Assembly (NCBI GenBank): GCA_036186865.1 | Contig: AP025042.1 | Coordinates: forward strand, 32,079,707-32,143,706 | Reading direction: 5' to 3' | DNA length: 64,000 bases | Source: Eustoma russellianum | Lineage: Eukaryota; Streptophyta; Magnoliopsida; Gentianales; Gentianaceae | Shown here: positions 32,501 to 46,277 of the stretch, in pieces | Position numbering within the stretch: position 1 is the stretch's first letter | How the letters are laid out: each line of letters opens with the position of its first letter | Notes under the pieces: model-generated | The model's input: only the letters and a program-made list of their open reading frames with translations | Told to the model about the DNA's origin: nothing | Database searches by the model: none | Made by a program: the position numbers and the translations under genes

Positions 32501-32861
32501 CCACTTTCTTTTTCCTTTCCTTTCCCTTTCTTTTTCTTCTTCTTCTTCTCCTCCTATCCATCTGTGTCTTTTCTCTCCATATGTTTCTTTTCTCTCGGGT
32601 GTGAGGTGAATGTGTGTGCTGATGGCGTGAAGGGAAAAATGGTGGGTTATATGTTTGTCATTATTACTATTTATTATAATAATCTTTTTTTTTAAAAAAA
32701 AAGGAGATAATGTGGCCGGTAATGGTGGGAGTGGGGAAGGGAAATGGGGAGGGAATTGAGGGAGTAGTTAGTAGGGTTTTGATGAGGGTATTTACTCTTT
32801 TTTTTTATTGCCATTTTTTTATCACTTTTATTTTTATTTTAAAATTTTCCAGGCCATGACA
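29536..32861 (-). repeat. LTR A of the gypsy-like array (3326 bp)
   Basis: Plus-strand ends are TGTAGCGCCCCGC and CCAGGCCATGACA. It contains a GC-rich CGGCCCGGCTCGACGGCC segment, TG/TA microsatellites near 32140-32175, and CT-rich tracts. Small ORFs in it recur in LTRs B and C and do not resemble proteins. Confidence 0.92.
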
Positions 32862-34497
32862 TACTATCCCACATACAATAAGTTTCGTCCTCGAAACTTG
32901 CATGTTTTAACGGATAAGATGCGGATGCTTCTTCCGCACTTTTTTTTTATTCTAGCTCCCAAGTCGCTTCCCACACGGCTAAGTTCCTGCAACGTTTCTG
33001 GTAAACCATTAAGGTAGTCTTTAAATTCATTTTCCTCCGCTTGTTAAGATCATAACCTAATTTTTTTTCTGCAGCTCTAGAGTCGAACCTAAAGTATTAT
33101 CGCCACGCTGAATGATTCCCCAAGCCAACAGTCGGTCTCTATGGATCTCATATCAGCTGCCATCCTCAGCTCACTATAATGAATGCTTATGTATATGGCA
33201 ATCTTAACTTAAGCATCTTTTTCACGAACTAATCCCATGAATAGTATGTATTTTCAACATATATGTACTCGAGTATGATTCAACTTAGTCATTACTAGCA
33301 TCCCGCAAGATGATCTCGTTCTCACATGGTTCAATCTCTATTTAATTTTTCTATAGTTGCAACTCAGAAAATTTCAGTACCCCTTCACATACATTCAAGC
33401 TTATGTGTCTCCAGTCAATATTCCTGACGGTGGCATTATCGACCTATCGTAGGATTCAATGATTAGTCGTTGTTTATCTCTATTCGTTTCATATTCTACA
33501 ATTCAACCTATGTAATCATTAACTTAAGCATCTTAGGGCATTCTAGTTTACCATGCTTCCGTGCGCCACATTAACTTACTTTATTTCTTTAATTGGTTAT
33601 TTTTAACTGCTAAGTTTAGCTCAATCAAATCCCTCATGAATAGGGACCACCACTAGTCATGCTCACACTATTTCAATTCAAGCCTACTAGATTCAACAAT
33701 ACTTATGTGTTTCTATGTTCACCTTTCTTAATGATATTGGTATCATCAACTTATCTTATTAATTCTAATATTTACATCTTAACTGCCATTTAATCCTTTT
33801 GCGGATAATAGCATTTATCAAGACTATTAGCTTACGCCATGACTAGTCTACTCCTCAATTGCATCGACATTTTGATTATGAACCTGGATCATGTATCGCC
33901 TATAGTTCCAAACCAAACTTATTTGCACTAGGTTCACCCAAATAACTCGTCGTTGCTAAGTATTAATACCTAACGAAAACTTCCCCAATGATAACTCATT
34001 TTGGGTGCTACTATAGTCATTGCCACTTTAGGGTTGTCAGCCAATATCCTATGAATGCTAATATGTTGATCTTGCCTTCTTAACTTGTATGAATTTTGTG
34101 AAATCCCCCCCTAAGTGATCATGTTAATTAATTACTTGTTGAGCTCAGTGCCTTTTTTTTTTCTTTTCTCGTTCAAAGTTGATGTACCGTATAATCCCTT
34201 TAAGGTCAAGAGGAACAAATTAAGGTTAGGCTATAGCTCCAAGGTGAAATTATCTTGCCGGTAGATAGACAAACTAATTATCAACAATAGTGATTATGAT
34301 TTCATCCTAAATCCGATACCTGGTCATAAAAATCAAGCTCGAGTATACGTACCATTTAACCGATCATTCCTTAAATCTAAGGTCATCACCTATATTCTAC
34401 GATCACTGCGTAGATCCATGTTCATCACTTAATTCCTATGATCATAGCCTAAATCTGCATTTCCGCCATGGATCTAGAGCCATGCTCTAATACCAAC
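32862..34497 (-). other. Internal segment 1 of the array (1636 bp, non-coding)
   Basis: Purine tract side at 32862-32900, primer-site side at 34484-34495 (GCTCTAATACCA on the plus strand). No ORF above background. Differs from 37928-39563 by a few substitutions and indels. Confidence 0.85.
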
Positions 34498-37100
34498 TGT
34501 AGCGCCCCGCTCCCGAGCCTTAGCATCGAGAACAGTGCACCCGCCGTATCTCACTAAGGAGAATACAAGGCGTCGATACAAATCAACTACACGTCATCAT
34601 AATAACGCAAATTGATGTTAGCGGAAGTCATTGCTAAAATCCTCGATAAAATGATCATCATCATTAATACAATGTCTAAAAATTTCTAATCAATACAATA
34701 GTCAAATGTATGCAAACACTAATCTCGAAAATACATAACCTCGAATATCGAAATAACTGTCTCATCCAATTCTCGAAAATCTTTTCTGAATATCCTTAGT
34801 TTCGAAACCTCTCGTCTCGATCTTCCACGGTATACCAACTCCTGTGTAAGCATACCCTAATTTCACATGCCTGCAAAACTGGTGAGTGGTGGTGTGAGCC
34901 AAAATCAACGGGCTCAGTAAGCAACCTACTTATACTTGTTATAGGAATCATACATGCAGAAGCAAATACAAATAACATTTACAGTTAACATACATGTCCT
35001 TAGTCCACAATGATTTCACTCGATTATCTGTAACAGTTAAGACTTCAAAAATAAATACAAAATAAATAACTCATCAGCCCAATCTACCTTACCGTGATGC
35101 ATGTTCTTCTCAAGTATGACATACGCAACAGACAAATAATCACATAAACAAAGAAAAAAAAAACAATGTATACCAACGAAGTAGATAAGCCGCAGAAAGT
35201 AAGTCACTCCACATAATAATGCGCAACTTCATGATGCATGTCCTATTATGCATGTCACACGCAACGAAGTCATGTCACACGGAAATGCCGATATCTCCAC
35301 CATGCAATGCATGAACCCGGGTCCTAACTGAGTGGCTGTGGGTCGTACCCACCCACAGTCACCATCCTGAGTGTACTTGGCCCCGCCACCGTACACCATC
35401 CTGAGCGCCCGTGACCCGTACGTCACGACCCACCATCATGCAAATGCACGTGCCATGAATGCAAACAACACAATCGCCTGAGGCCCCTGGCCCATCCTCA
35501 CCATCCTCCGGCACTCGAATCTAGGTTCATTTATTTCTGGAGTTTATTTCTAATTTTCTGATATATATTTATATTTTCCTATAATTATTACTATTAATTA
35601 AGTTACATTTATATCATGTTCTGGGTCGAGGCCTGCCACCGCAACCGGCCCGTTGGCCAATCGGCCCGGCTCGACGGCCTGCCTGGCCCGACTCTCTTTC
35701 TTTCATCTCACTTTCATTTCATTCTCATTTTTGTTCTTCTCACCTTCATTTAATCTGGTGTATCCACACTCATACATACACACAGTTCACATGTAAATAC
35801 ATATATCACATATGCACACAATTCACATATAGAGGAAATTCAATTACAGTTGTGCAACAATAACACACTGATGCATGATAAACATAACGAGCATAAATAG
35901 ACCACTTGCATTTGATGCATGACAACATGACGAACACAAATAGACTATTTACCTCTGATGCATGACAGTATAACGAGCATATATAGATCACTTACCCTCG
36001 AATAGGTCACCTAGCTGCTTATATTATGCTCGAACGTGAAGAAGGTCACCATAAAAGTCTATGCTTTTACATGTCCACTCATCCTCTGGAAACTCCAAAA
36101 TTTGAACCTGTACATTAATTATTTGTTTATTAACTTGTCTCTTCAACTTTACCTTTTCACCACAAATTCCTTCTACTTTGAATTACTCTTATTCTTTCCC
36201 TACAATTATGCGACTATTACATATAGCAATTCTCTCTCTCCTTTTCTTTAAAAAAATCCAATAATTACTATAAACATTTATATATGTATCTCCTTCCAAA
36301 ACCATTTATTTGATTACACATGTTTAAAAAAAAACCGAACCCTTACATAACGTAATAATTCTCAAAAATAATGTCACTATATATCAATGTGTATGATTTC
36401 AAAAAAAAAAAACAATTTCGTAACTTTCAAACCACTGATGTATGCATATGCAATTAAATATACTAAAAAAATCAAAGAGAATCAAAACAGAAAATATATA
36501 TATATATACAAACGGCAGTTTTCTATACATAATTCAAATAATCAGTTTAAATGTATGTTTATATGCTTAAATAGTTTCGAAAAAAAAACAATTATGTATG
36601 AGCTCAATTGCTTGAAACTCTACATGTGCAGAAATTTATTAAACAAATTCTAAGTCACGTGCACATATGTAATACACATGAAAGTAGATAGTACAATATT
36701 GAAAAGTCACAAAAGAACGAAAGCAAAACAGTACATATTTTATGTGTATATACCCATTCCTGCCAAAATATTGCCCTTATTTGTTTAAATCCTCTCAAAG
36801 CAATATCTGAAAACTATGTATATTTTATATATGAAGATAATAAATGTATATATTTACATATCTCATTCTGAAACGGGTTATCTACTTATGGATATAATTA
36901 TAGAAAAATAACAGTGTATGTATATATAAAATACAAAGCACTGCAAGAAAAATAAATTTAAATATACACATTTACATTTATAGTTCCAAATAAAAACATA
37001 AATCTAGAGTTGTGTACTTTCAGAATGACCACGAATGTGCTTATAAGTAATTTCAAGTGACCAGTAAATATATCCATATATAAATGTGTTTTCTGAAATA

Positions 37101-37134
<34 letters not shown>

Positions 37135-37207
37135 CAAGGAAGTAAATATAATACCAAACCACCTTCATAACACATATTGGAAANNNNNNNNNNTGTTTTC
37201 TGAAATA

Positions 37208-37241
<34 letters not shown>

Positions 37242-37927
37242 CAAGGAAGTATATAATACCAAACCACCTTCATAACACATATTGGAAAAATATACATATA
37301 ATAATTTGTGTGTATCACAGCTGCCAACGAAATTCACATACCATAAAGGAATGTGTAATACACCCGCATATATATACACACTCAACCGTATATATATGTG
37401 TGTGTATATATATGCACACTTTCATATATTAAATACACACATCTATACAATCAATTATACAAATATATATAATCCGTTTGTATATGAAAATAAAACCATT
37501 TAAGAAATACGTAGAAAGTACAAACGGGTACTTACTTCTTTTCCGGATATATTATTTCTACGACTGCCACTTTCTTTTTCCTTTCCTTTCCCTTTCTTTT
37601 TCTTCTTCTTCTTCTCCTCCTATCCATCTGTGTCTTTTCTCTCCATATGTTTCTTTTCTCTCGGGTGTGAGGTGAATGTGTGTGCTGATGGCGTGAAGGG
37701 AAAAATGGTGGGTTATATGTTTGTCATTATTACTATTTATTATAATAATCTTTTTTTTTAAAAAAAAAAGGAGATATGTGGCCGGTAATGGTGGGAGTGG
37801 GGAAGGGAAATGGGGAGGGAATTGAGGGAGTAGTTAGTAGGGTTTTGATGAGGGTATTTACTCTTTTTTTTTATTGCCATTTTTTTATCACTTTTATTTT
37901 TATTTTAAAATTTTCCAGGCCATGACA
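34498..37927 (-). repeat. LTR B of the array (contains an assembly gap)
   Basis: Same as LTR A, but with 10 N at 37184-37193 and a duplicated segment of about 97 bp around it. Without those it would be about 3323 bp. Confidence 0.9.
37184..37193. other. Assembly gap (10 N)
   Basis: The 97 bp before the gap (37087-37183) and the sequence after it (37194 to about 37287) are the same stretch of LTR. This looks like two contig ends that overlap but were placed end to end. Confidence 0.95.
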
Positions 37928-39563
37928 TACTATCCCACATACAATAAGTTTCGTCCTCGAAACTTGCATGTTTTAACGGATAAGATGCGGATGCTTCTTC
38001 CGCACTTTTTTTTTTATTCTAGCTCCCAAGTCGCTTCCCACACGGCTAAGTTCCTGCAACGTTTCTGGTAAACCATTAAGGTAGTCTTTAAATTCATTTT
38101 CCTCCGCTTGTTAAGATCATAACCTAATTTTTTTCTGCAGCTCTAGAGTCGAACCTAAAGTATTATCGCCACGCTGAATGATTCCCCAAGCCAACAGTCG
38201 GTCTCTATGGATCTCATATCAGCTGCCATCCTCAGCTCACTATAATGAATGCTTATGTATATGGCAATCTTAACTTAAGCATCTTTTTCACGAACTAATC
38301 CCATGAATAGTATGTATTTTCAACATATATGTACTCGAGTATGATTCAACTTAGTCATTACTAGCATCCCGCAAGATGATCTCGTTCTCACATGGTTCAA
38401 TCTCTATTTAATTTTTCTATAGTTGCAACTCAGAAAATTTCAGTACCCCTTCACATACATTCAAGCTTATGTGTCTCCAGTCAATATTCCTGACGGTGGC
38501 ATTATCGACCTATCGTAGGATTCAATGATTAGTCGTTGTTTATCTCTATTCGTTTCATATTCTACAATTCAACCTATGTAATCATTAACTTAAGCATCTT
38601 AGGGCATTCTAGTTTACCATGCTTCCGTGCGTCACATTAACTTACTTTATTTCTTTAATTGGTTATTTTTAACTGCTAAGTTTAGCTCAATCAAATCCCT
38701 CATGAATAGGGACCACCACTAGTCATGCTCACACTATTTCAATTCAAGCCTACTAGATTCAACAATACTTATGTGTTTCTATGTTCACCTTTCTTAATGA
38801 TATTGGTATCATCAACTTATCTTATTAATTCTAATATTTACATCTTAACTGCCATTTAATCCTTTTGCGGATAATAGCATTTATCAAGACTATTAGCTTA
38901 CGCCATGACTAGTCTACTCCTCAATTGCATCGACATTTTGATTATGAACCTGGATCATGTATCGCCTATAGTTCCAAACCAAACTTATTTGCACTAGGTT
39001 CACCCAAATAACTCGTCGTTGCTAAGTATTAATACCTAACGAAAACTTCCCCAATGATAACTCATTTTGGGTGCTAACTATAGTCATTGCCACTTTAGGG
39101 TTGTCAGCCAATATCCTATGAATGCTAATATGTTGATCTTGCCTTCTTAACTTGTATGAATTTTGTGAAATCCCCCCCTAAGTGATCATGTTAATTAATT
39201 ACTTGTTGAGCTCAGTGCCTTTTTTTTTCTTTTCTCGTTCAAAGTTGATGTACCGTATAATCCCTTTAAGGTCAAGAGGAACAAATTAAGGTTAGGCTAT
39301 AGCTCCAAGGTGAAATTATCTTGCCGGTAGATAGACAAACTAATTATCAACAATAGTGATTATGATTTCATCCTAAATCCGATACCTGGTCATAAAAATC
39401 AAGCTCGAGTATACGTACCATTTAACCGATCATTCCTTAAATCTAAGGTCATCACCTATATTCTACGATCACTGCGTAGATCCATGTTCATCACTTAATT
39501 CCTATGATCATAGCCTAAATCTGCATTTCCGCCATGGATCTAGAGCCATGCTCTAATACCAAC
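37928..39563 (-). other. Internal segment 2 of the array (1636 bp, non-coding)
   Basis: Copy of 32862-34497. Visible differences include GCGTCACATT for GCGCCACATT and a length change in a T run, so it is not simply the same read placed twice. Confidence 0.85.
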
Positions 39564-42500
39564 TGTAGCGCCCCGCTCCCGAGCCTTAGCATCGAGAACA
39601 GTGCACCCGCCGTATCTCACTAAGGAGAATACAAGGCGTCGATACAAATCAACTACACGTCATCATAATAACGCAAATTGATGTTAGCGGAAGTCATTGC
39701 TAAAATCCTCGATAAAATGATCATCATCATTAATACAATGTCTAAAAATTTCTAATCAATACAATAGTCAAATGTATGCAAACACTAATCTCGAAAATAC
39801 ATAACCTCGAATATCGAAATAACTGTCTCATCCAATTCTCGAAAATCTTTTCTGAATATCCTTAGTTTCGAAACCTCTCGTCTCGATCTTCCACGGTATA
39901 CCAACTCCTGTGTAAGCATACCCTAATTTCACATGCCTGCAAAACTGGTGAGTGGTGGTGTGAGCCAAAATCAACGGGCTCAGTAAGCAACCTACTTATA
40001 CTTGTTATAGGAATCATACATGCAGAAGCAAATACAAATAACATTTACAGTTAACATACATGTCCTTAGTCCACAATGATTTCACTCGATTATCTGTAAC
40101 AGTTAAGACTTCAAAAATAAATACAAAATAAATAACTCATCAGCCCAATCTACCTTACCGTGATGCATGCTCTTCTCAAGTATGACATACGCAACAAACA
40201 AATAATCACATAAACAAAGAAAAAAAAACAATGTATACCAACGAAGTAGATAAGCCGCAGAAAGTAAGTCACTCCACATAATAATGCGCAACTTCATGAT
40301 GCATGTCCTATTATGCATGTCACACGCAACGAAGTCATGTCACACGGAAATGCCGATATCTCCACCATGCAATGCATGAACCCGGGTCCTAACTGAGTGG
40401 CTGTGGGTCGTACCCACCCACAGTCACCATCCTGAGTGTACTTGGCCCCGCCACCGTACACCATCCTGAGCGCCCGTGACCCGTACGTCACGACCCACCA
40501 TCATGCAAATGCACGTGCCATGAATGCAAACAACACAATCGCCTGAGGCCCCTGGCCCATCCTCACCATCCTCCGGCACTCGAATCTAGGTTCATTTATT
40601 TCTGGAGTTTATTTCTAATTTTCTGATATATATTTATATTTTCCTATAATTATTACTATTAATTAAGTTACATTTATATCATGTTCTGGGTCGAGGCCTG
40701 CCACCGCAACTGGCCCGTTGGCCAATCGGCCCGGCTCGACGGCCTGCCTGGCCCGACTCTCTTTTCTTTCATCTCACTTTCATTTTCATTCTCATTTTTG
40801 TTCTTCTCACCTTCATTTAATCTGGTGTATCCACACTCATACATACACACAGTTCACATGTAAATACATATATCACATATGCACACAATTCACATATAGA
40901 GGAAATTCAATTACAGTTGTGCAACAATAACACACTGATGCATGATAAACATAACGAGCATAAATAGACCACTTGCATTTGATGCATGACAACATGACGA
41001 ACACAAATAGACTATTTACCTCTGATGCATGACAGTATAACGAGCATATATAGATCACTTACCTCGAATAGGTCACCTAGCTGCTTATATTATGCTCGAA
41101 CGTGAAGAAGGTCACCATAAAAGTCTATGCTTTTACATGTCCACTCATCCTCTGGAAACTCCAAAATTTGAACCTGTACGTTAATTATTTGTTTATTAAC
41201 TTGTCTCTTCAACTTTACCTTTTCACCACAAATTCCTTCTACTTTGAATTACTCTTATTCTTTCCCTACAATTATGCGACTATTACATATAGCAATTCTC
41301 TCTCTCCTTTTCTTTAAAAAAATCCAATAATTACTATAAACATTTATATATGTATCTCCTTCCAAAACCATTTATTTGATTACACATGTTTAAAAAAAAC
41401 CGAACCCTTACATAACGTAATAATTCTCAAAAATAATGTCACTATATATCAATGTGTATGATTTCAAAAAAAAAACAATTTCGTAACTTTCAAACCACTG
41501 ATGTATGCATATGCAATTAAATATACTAAAAAAATCAAAGAGAATCAAAACAGAAAATATATATATATATATACAAACGGCAGTTTTCTATACATAATTC
41601 AAATAATCAGTTTAAATGTATGTTTATATGCTTAAATAGTTTCGAAAAAAAAACAATTATGTATGAGCTCAATTGCTTGAAACTCTACATGTGCAGAAAT
41701 TTATTAAACAAATTCTAAGTCACGTGCACATATGTAATACACATGAAAGTAGATAGTACAATATTGAAAAGTCACAAAAGAACGAAAGCAAAACAGTACA
41801 TATTTTATGTGTATATACCCATTCCCGCCAAAATATTGCCCTTATTTGTTTAAATCCTCTCAAAGCAATATCTGAAAACTATGTATATTTTATATATGAA
41901 GATAATAAATGTATATATTTACATATCTCATTCTGAAACGGGTTATCTACTTATGGATATAATTATAGAAAAATAACAGTGTATGTATATATAAAATACA
42001 AAGCACTGGAAGAAAAATAAATTTAAATATACACATTTACATTTATAGTTCCAAATAAAACATAAATCTAGAGTTGTGTACTTTCAGAATGACCACGAAT
42101 GTGCTTATAAGTAATTTCAAGTGACCAGTAAATATATCCATATATAAATGTGTTTTCTGAAATAGTGTGTGTGTGTATATATGTGTGTATATATATATAT
42201 ATATCAAGGAAGTAATATAATACCAAACCACCTTCATAACACATATTGGAAAAATATACATATAATAATTTGTGTGTATCACAGCTGCCAACGAAATTCA
42301 CATACCATAAAGGAATGTGTAATACACCCGCATATATATACACACTCAACCGTATATATATGTGTGTGTATATATATGCACACTTTCATATATTAAATAC
42401 ACACATCTATACAATCAATTATACAAATATATATAATCCGTTTGTATATGAAAATAAAACCATTTAAGAAATACGTAGAAAGTACAAACGGGTACTTACT

Positions 42501-42891
42501 TCTTTTCCGGATATATTATTTCTACGACTGCCACTTTCTTTTTCCTTTCCTTTCCCTTTCTTTTTCTTCTTCTTCTTCTCCTCCTATCCATCTGTGTCTT
42601 TTCTCTCCATATGTTTCTTTTCTCTCGGGTGTGAGGTGAATGTGTGTGCTGATGGCGTGAAGGGAAAAATGGTGGGTTATATGTTTGTCATTATTACTAT
42701 TTATTATTATAATCTTTTTTTTTTAAAAAAAGGAGATAATGTGGCCGGTAATGGTGGGAGTGGGGAAGGGAAATGGGGAGGGAATTGAGGGAGTAGTTAG
42801 TAGGGTTTTGATGAGGGTATTTACTCTTTTTTTTTATTGCCATTTTTTTTATCACTTTTATTTTTATTTTAAAATTTTCCAGGCCATGACA
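39564..42891 (-). repeat. LTR C of the array (3328 bp)
   Basis: Same ends as LTR A. After 42891 the sequence leaves the array and continues the interrupted copia. Confidence 0.92.
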
Positions 42892-42896
42892 GCTAT

Positions 42897-43640
42897 TCTC
42901 GATAGTGGTAAAAAACGATTGGCCATTACTTCAATTCAACGTCAAGATTGCCTTTTTATAATGAAGAGTTAAAAGAGGAGGCATATATGGAGACATCACC
43001 AGAGTTCTTAGGAAAATTTCAAGAAAATAAAGTGTGCAAATGAAAGAAGACACTCTATGGGTTGAAACAGTCTCTCCGTGCATGGTTTAGAGATTCACAT
43101 TATCAATGACACGAACTAGATATAGACAGTGCAATATTGATCATACATTATTCTTCAAGAAAATCGGAGATTTGAGCACCTGTTTGATCATATATATGGA
43201 TGATATAATCATAAAGGAAGTGATAAGGAGAAAATCGAGCGACTCAGGAAGAATATGTTCATCAAGTTCGAAATGAAGGACTTTGGAAGCCTCAAACACT
43301 CCATAGGGATTGAAGTTCTTTGATCAAATAAAAGAATCTTCACCTCCCAATGAAAATACACATCAATCTTACTAACTAAAGTTGGAATGGTGGACTGTAA
43401 ACCAACCGACACCCCCATGGTCCTAAATCAGAAGCTTTAGATAAAAATAGGGGCTACATCAGTAGATCAGAAAAGATACCAAAGGTTAGTAGGAAAGTTA
43501 ATCTATCTATCACACACCAGGCTTGACATCGGCTACATAGTAGGAGTAGTGAGCCTGTTTATGCATAACCCTCAGGAATAACACATAGAGGCAGTCATAT
43601 GAACGGTAGGATACTTAAAAGACACACCCATGTGTTAGAA
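42897..43640 (+). pseudogene. Decayed Ty1/copia pol, right part
   Basis: Continues the 27640-29535 remnant: LQFNVKIAFLYNEEL, EEAYMETSPEF and KTLYGLKQSLRAWF (RT), IIYMDDIII near 43190 (the YxDD box), then RYQRLVGKLIYLSHTRLDIG near 43480. There are several stops and frameshifts. The RNase H end is not recognisable. Confidence 0.75.
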
Positions 43641-43853
43641 ATACGCATAGTTTGTTTCCATATGATCCATAATAGAAATTACGTCAGGTTGTGACGATCA
43701 ACTGTTATTTCACTAATAAAGGTATACATGTCACTAATAAGGATATACATGTCGAAAACGAAAACAGATGGAAGTGATTGCGAAAATTTATAATATGAAC
43801 TAAAAACCCTGGGGGTATGTATGATACTTTCAGAGATGATGAAAATCTATTTT

Positions 43854-46277
43854 TGTTATACCCCGGACGCAAAAGAAAAAAAACGTTTTTTTAATGAAAG
43901 AAAAATAAAACCCAAAAAAAAAGTTAGCGTTATGTGATAATAACCACTCATTAAAATTCACCCCAAATTAATGCCCATTTATTGCCTTATTTTCCCCCTC
44001 CCTTTCAAGATATATTAAAAAAAAATCTCACCCTTTAAATTCCCCAGGTAGCTTACATTCAATTGCCTTCATTGCTCTTCCTCCTTCTCGATGACAATTG
44101 TTGGCACATTCATCTCCTTCCTCCGGCCTTTGAAATCAAAGTCGCTTCTCATTCCCCTTGAACCACCAGCCAAGTGCATCGCAGAGATCATTCATCAACC
44201 AATTCTTTTTTTTATTTCTTGTCATGGGGTATTTCCGGTTCTCGCAGACAAGGGAGTTCGTTGCTGCATGGAGGTGGATACGCTGGATCAGGCGCGTCTC
44301 AGTCTAGATTCTGCGTACAATAGCCTCCGTCATCGCCCAAGACCATTGGTGGAGAAAGAAATTAGTTTCGGTCTTCAACAAACCTTAATCCAATTGTACG
44401 GTATAGTATGACAATCGAAGTAAGTAATCTCCTTGTACTTTGTATATTTTATGAAAATATATACGTTATTTCGGTATAAACTTCGGATTATGCATGATTA
44501 TCATTTATTGCATAGTTGTATGAACATATATATATATATATGTATGTATGTATGTAAAGATTATTTGTGTGTGTGCCGCGGTATGAATATTTACATATGC
44601 TATGGGTTCTTTTTGTTGGTACCAAGGAGAGGACAGTGGCAAATTCAATTCATGTTTTTTGTTCTATATATATAAAACTATGCTGACAACCCTTAAATAT
44701 TTACATGTGCAAATTGTGTAACTACTGTGGGATTGACTCCATCTTTCTTTTAAAGGAACTATGTTTTTGGTGCTGCTGCCATTATCTTTGAGAAAAAAAT
44801 AGGGGCCGAAAGTTTTAAAACTTTTACAGATTTTAATCTTCTTTTGGTGCTTATCGTTAAAAAAGAAAAAGAATAGAATCTTAAGGCCCACTGTCCACGA
44901 GATGCCTTTATTTAATATATTTTAAATAATCTATAAATGTAGGCTGAGTGAAAAAGGAAAAAAAATGAAATTGAGGTACTTAATTGGCCGAATGTTTGGA
45001 AAGTGTCAAATGTATATTTCAAATATGGTACTTTTGTAATTTAAATATTTATATATTATATATTTACAGTGAATTCTTTTAGGAATCAATGTGGTACATT
45101 TTCAATCGGGTTTGATGTATATATGGTGCGTGTACAGTATGCATGTGCAAGGTATAATTTATTGGGTATAATATTTGTTGCTGGCTGCCTTAATTGATTA
45201 TTGTCCGACATTTCAGTGATAATGTTATATATATGGTGATATGTATAGTATATTGTATATAAATGTATGTATATGTTGGTATGACAAATAGGAAAAAAAA
45301 AAAGAAAGCTATGGGCGAATTATTTTAAAAAAGTCAAATTAACTTTATTATTAGTATTGATTTTATACCTTAATTGTTTAGATTCGAGCCTAGAAGAGAA
45401 AAAAGTGAATACCGGATTCAAGGTAAGTGGTCTATTTGCGCTTGTTATATTTATCATGCATCAGTATGTTGTTCGTTGTATATATGTAATTGAATTTTCT
45501 CTATACGCGAGTTGAGTTTATTATGCGAGATATGTGATGGCATATGTGAATCAATCACACGTGTACATGTAAACTGGGTGTATGTATGATTGTACGATTT
45601 CAATGCGTATTGGATATGTATATAGATGTGTGAGGGTATACATGCACGTATATATGCACGTGTATGGGCACGAGCATATGTATGAGTATCGATGCACCAG
45701 ATTACGAGAGATTATGCATTTGCATTCATGGCACGAGCATTGCATTGGCCTATGTGCCGTGTGGCCCTATGAGGTGTGTGGTCCTACGGGACGTGTGGCC
45801 CTATGAGGCGTATGGTCCTACGGGACATGTGGCCCTATGAGGCGTGTGGCCCGACGGGGCATGTAGTAGGATCACCTCGAGGTTCATGCATTGCACGGTA
45901 GAGAGACAGTCATTCGTGTGTTGAGATTTTATTGCGTGTGACACGTAGAGAAAGGCATGCATCATGAAGTTGCGCATTATTATGTGGAATGACTTACTTT
46001 ATGCAGTTTATTTGCTCCATTGTCATGTATTGTTCTCTTCTTTGTTTATTTGATTAATTGTTTGTTGTGTATGTCACGGCAAAAAGAGCATGCATCACGG
46101 TAACGTAGCCCGAGCTGATGCATTATTTATTTTGTTTTTTCTTTCTTTTTCGAAGTGTTAACTGTTAAAGATAATTAAGTGAAATTACTTTTGGACTAAG
46201 GACATGTATGTTAACTATGATGGTTATTTGTATTTGCTTCTGCATGTATGATTTCTATAACAGGTATATGTAGGTTG
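43854..46277 (+). repeat. Solo gypsy-like LTR, 5' part (interrupted)
   Basis: It begins TGTTATACCCCGG and is a diverged reverse complement of LTRs A-C. Matching blocks include the GGTAAGTGGTCTATTT and TATCATGCATCAGT region near 45420-45470, the CATGCATCATGAAGTTGCGC region near 45955, and the final TTCTGCATGTATGATTTC. It continues at 57751 after the SIRE-like insertion. Total without insertion is about 2.85 kb. No internal region or second LTR is present. A possible target duplication is ATTTT (43849-43853) against TTTTT (58177-58181). ORFs here are not gene-like. Confidence 0.75.
45758..45859 (+). repeat. 34-bp tandem repeat, 3 units
   Basis: Three units begin CGTGTGGCCCTATGAGG, CGTGTGGCCCTATGAGG and CATGTGGCCCTATGAGG, followed by ...GGTCCTACGGGA. 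They have diverged by a few bases. They lie within the solo LTR and are absent from LTRs A-C. Confidence 0.88.

Larger units (their letters stand above)
29536..42891 (-). mobile_element. Tandem non-coding gypsy-like LTR element: LTR-internal-LTR-internal-LTR
   Basis: Three near-identical LTRs (29536-32861, 34498-37927, 39564-42891; about 3.33 kb each once the gap duplication is discounted) alternate with two 1636-bp internal segments. One 5-bp target duplication, GCTAT, flanks the whole (29531-29535 and 42892-42896). Orientation is minus: a primer site TTGGTATTAGAGC (one mismatch to initiator-Met type) adjoins the LTRs starting at 34498 and 39564. TTTCGAGGACGAAAC followed by a purine tract (TGTGGGATAG) lies on the other side, a signature seen at the 3' end of Tekay/Del-like Ty3/gypsy elements. 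No gag or pol is detectable, so this is a LARD-type non-autonomous element. Confidence 0.85.

Noticed and set aside
29834..42972. Sets of small ORFs (60-109 codons) repeated three times in the gypsy-like array
   Set aside because: They recur only because the LTR recurs. They carry no domain, are low in complexity (TG/TA and CT runs), and one spans the N gap.
44091..44411. 106-codon ORF that might be a gene between the repeats
   Set aside because: It lies in the solo gypsy-like LTR and matches no protein pattern.
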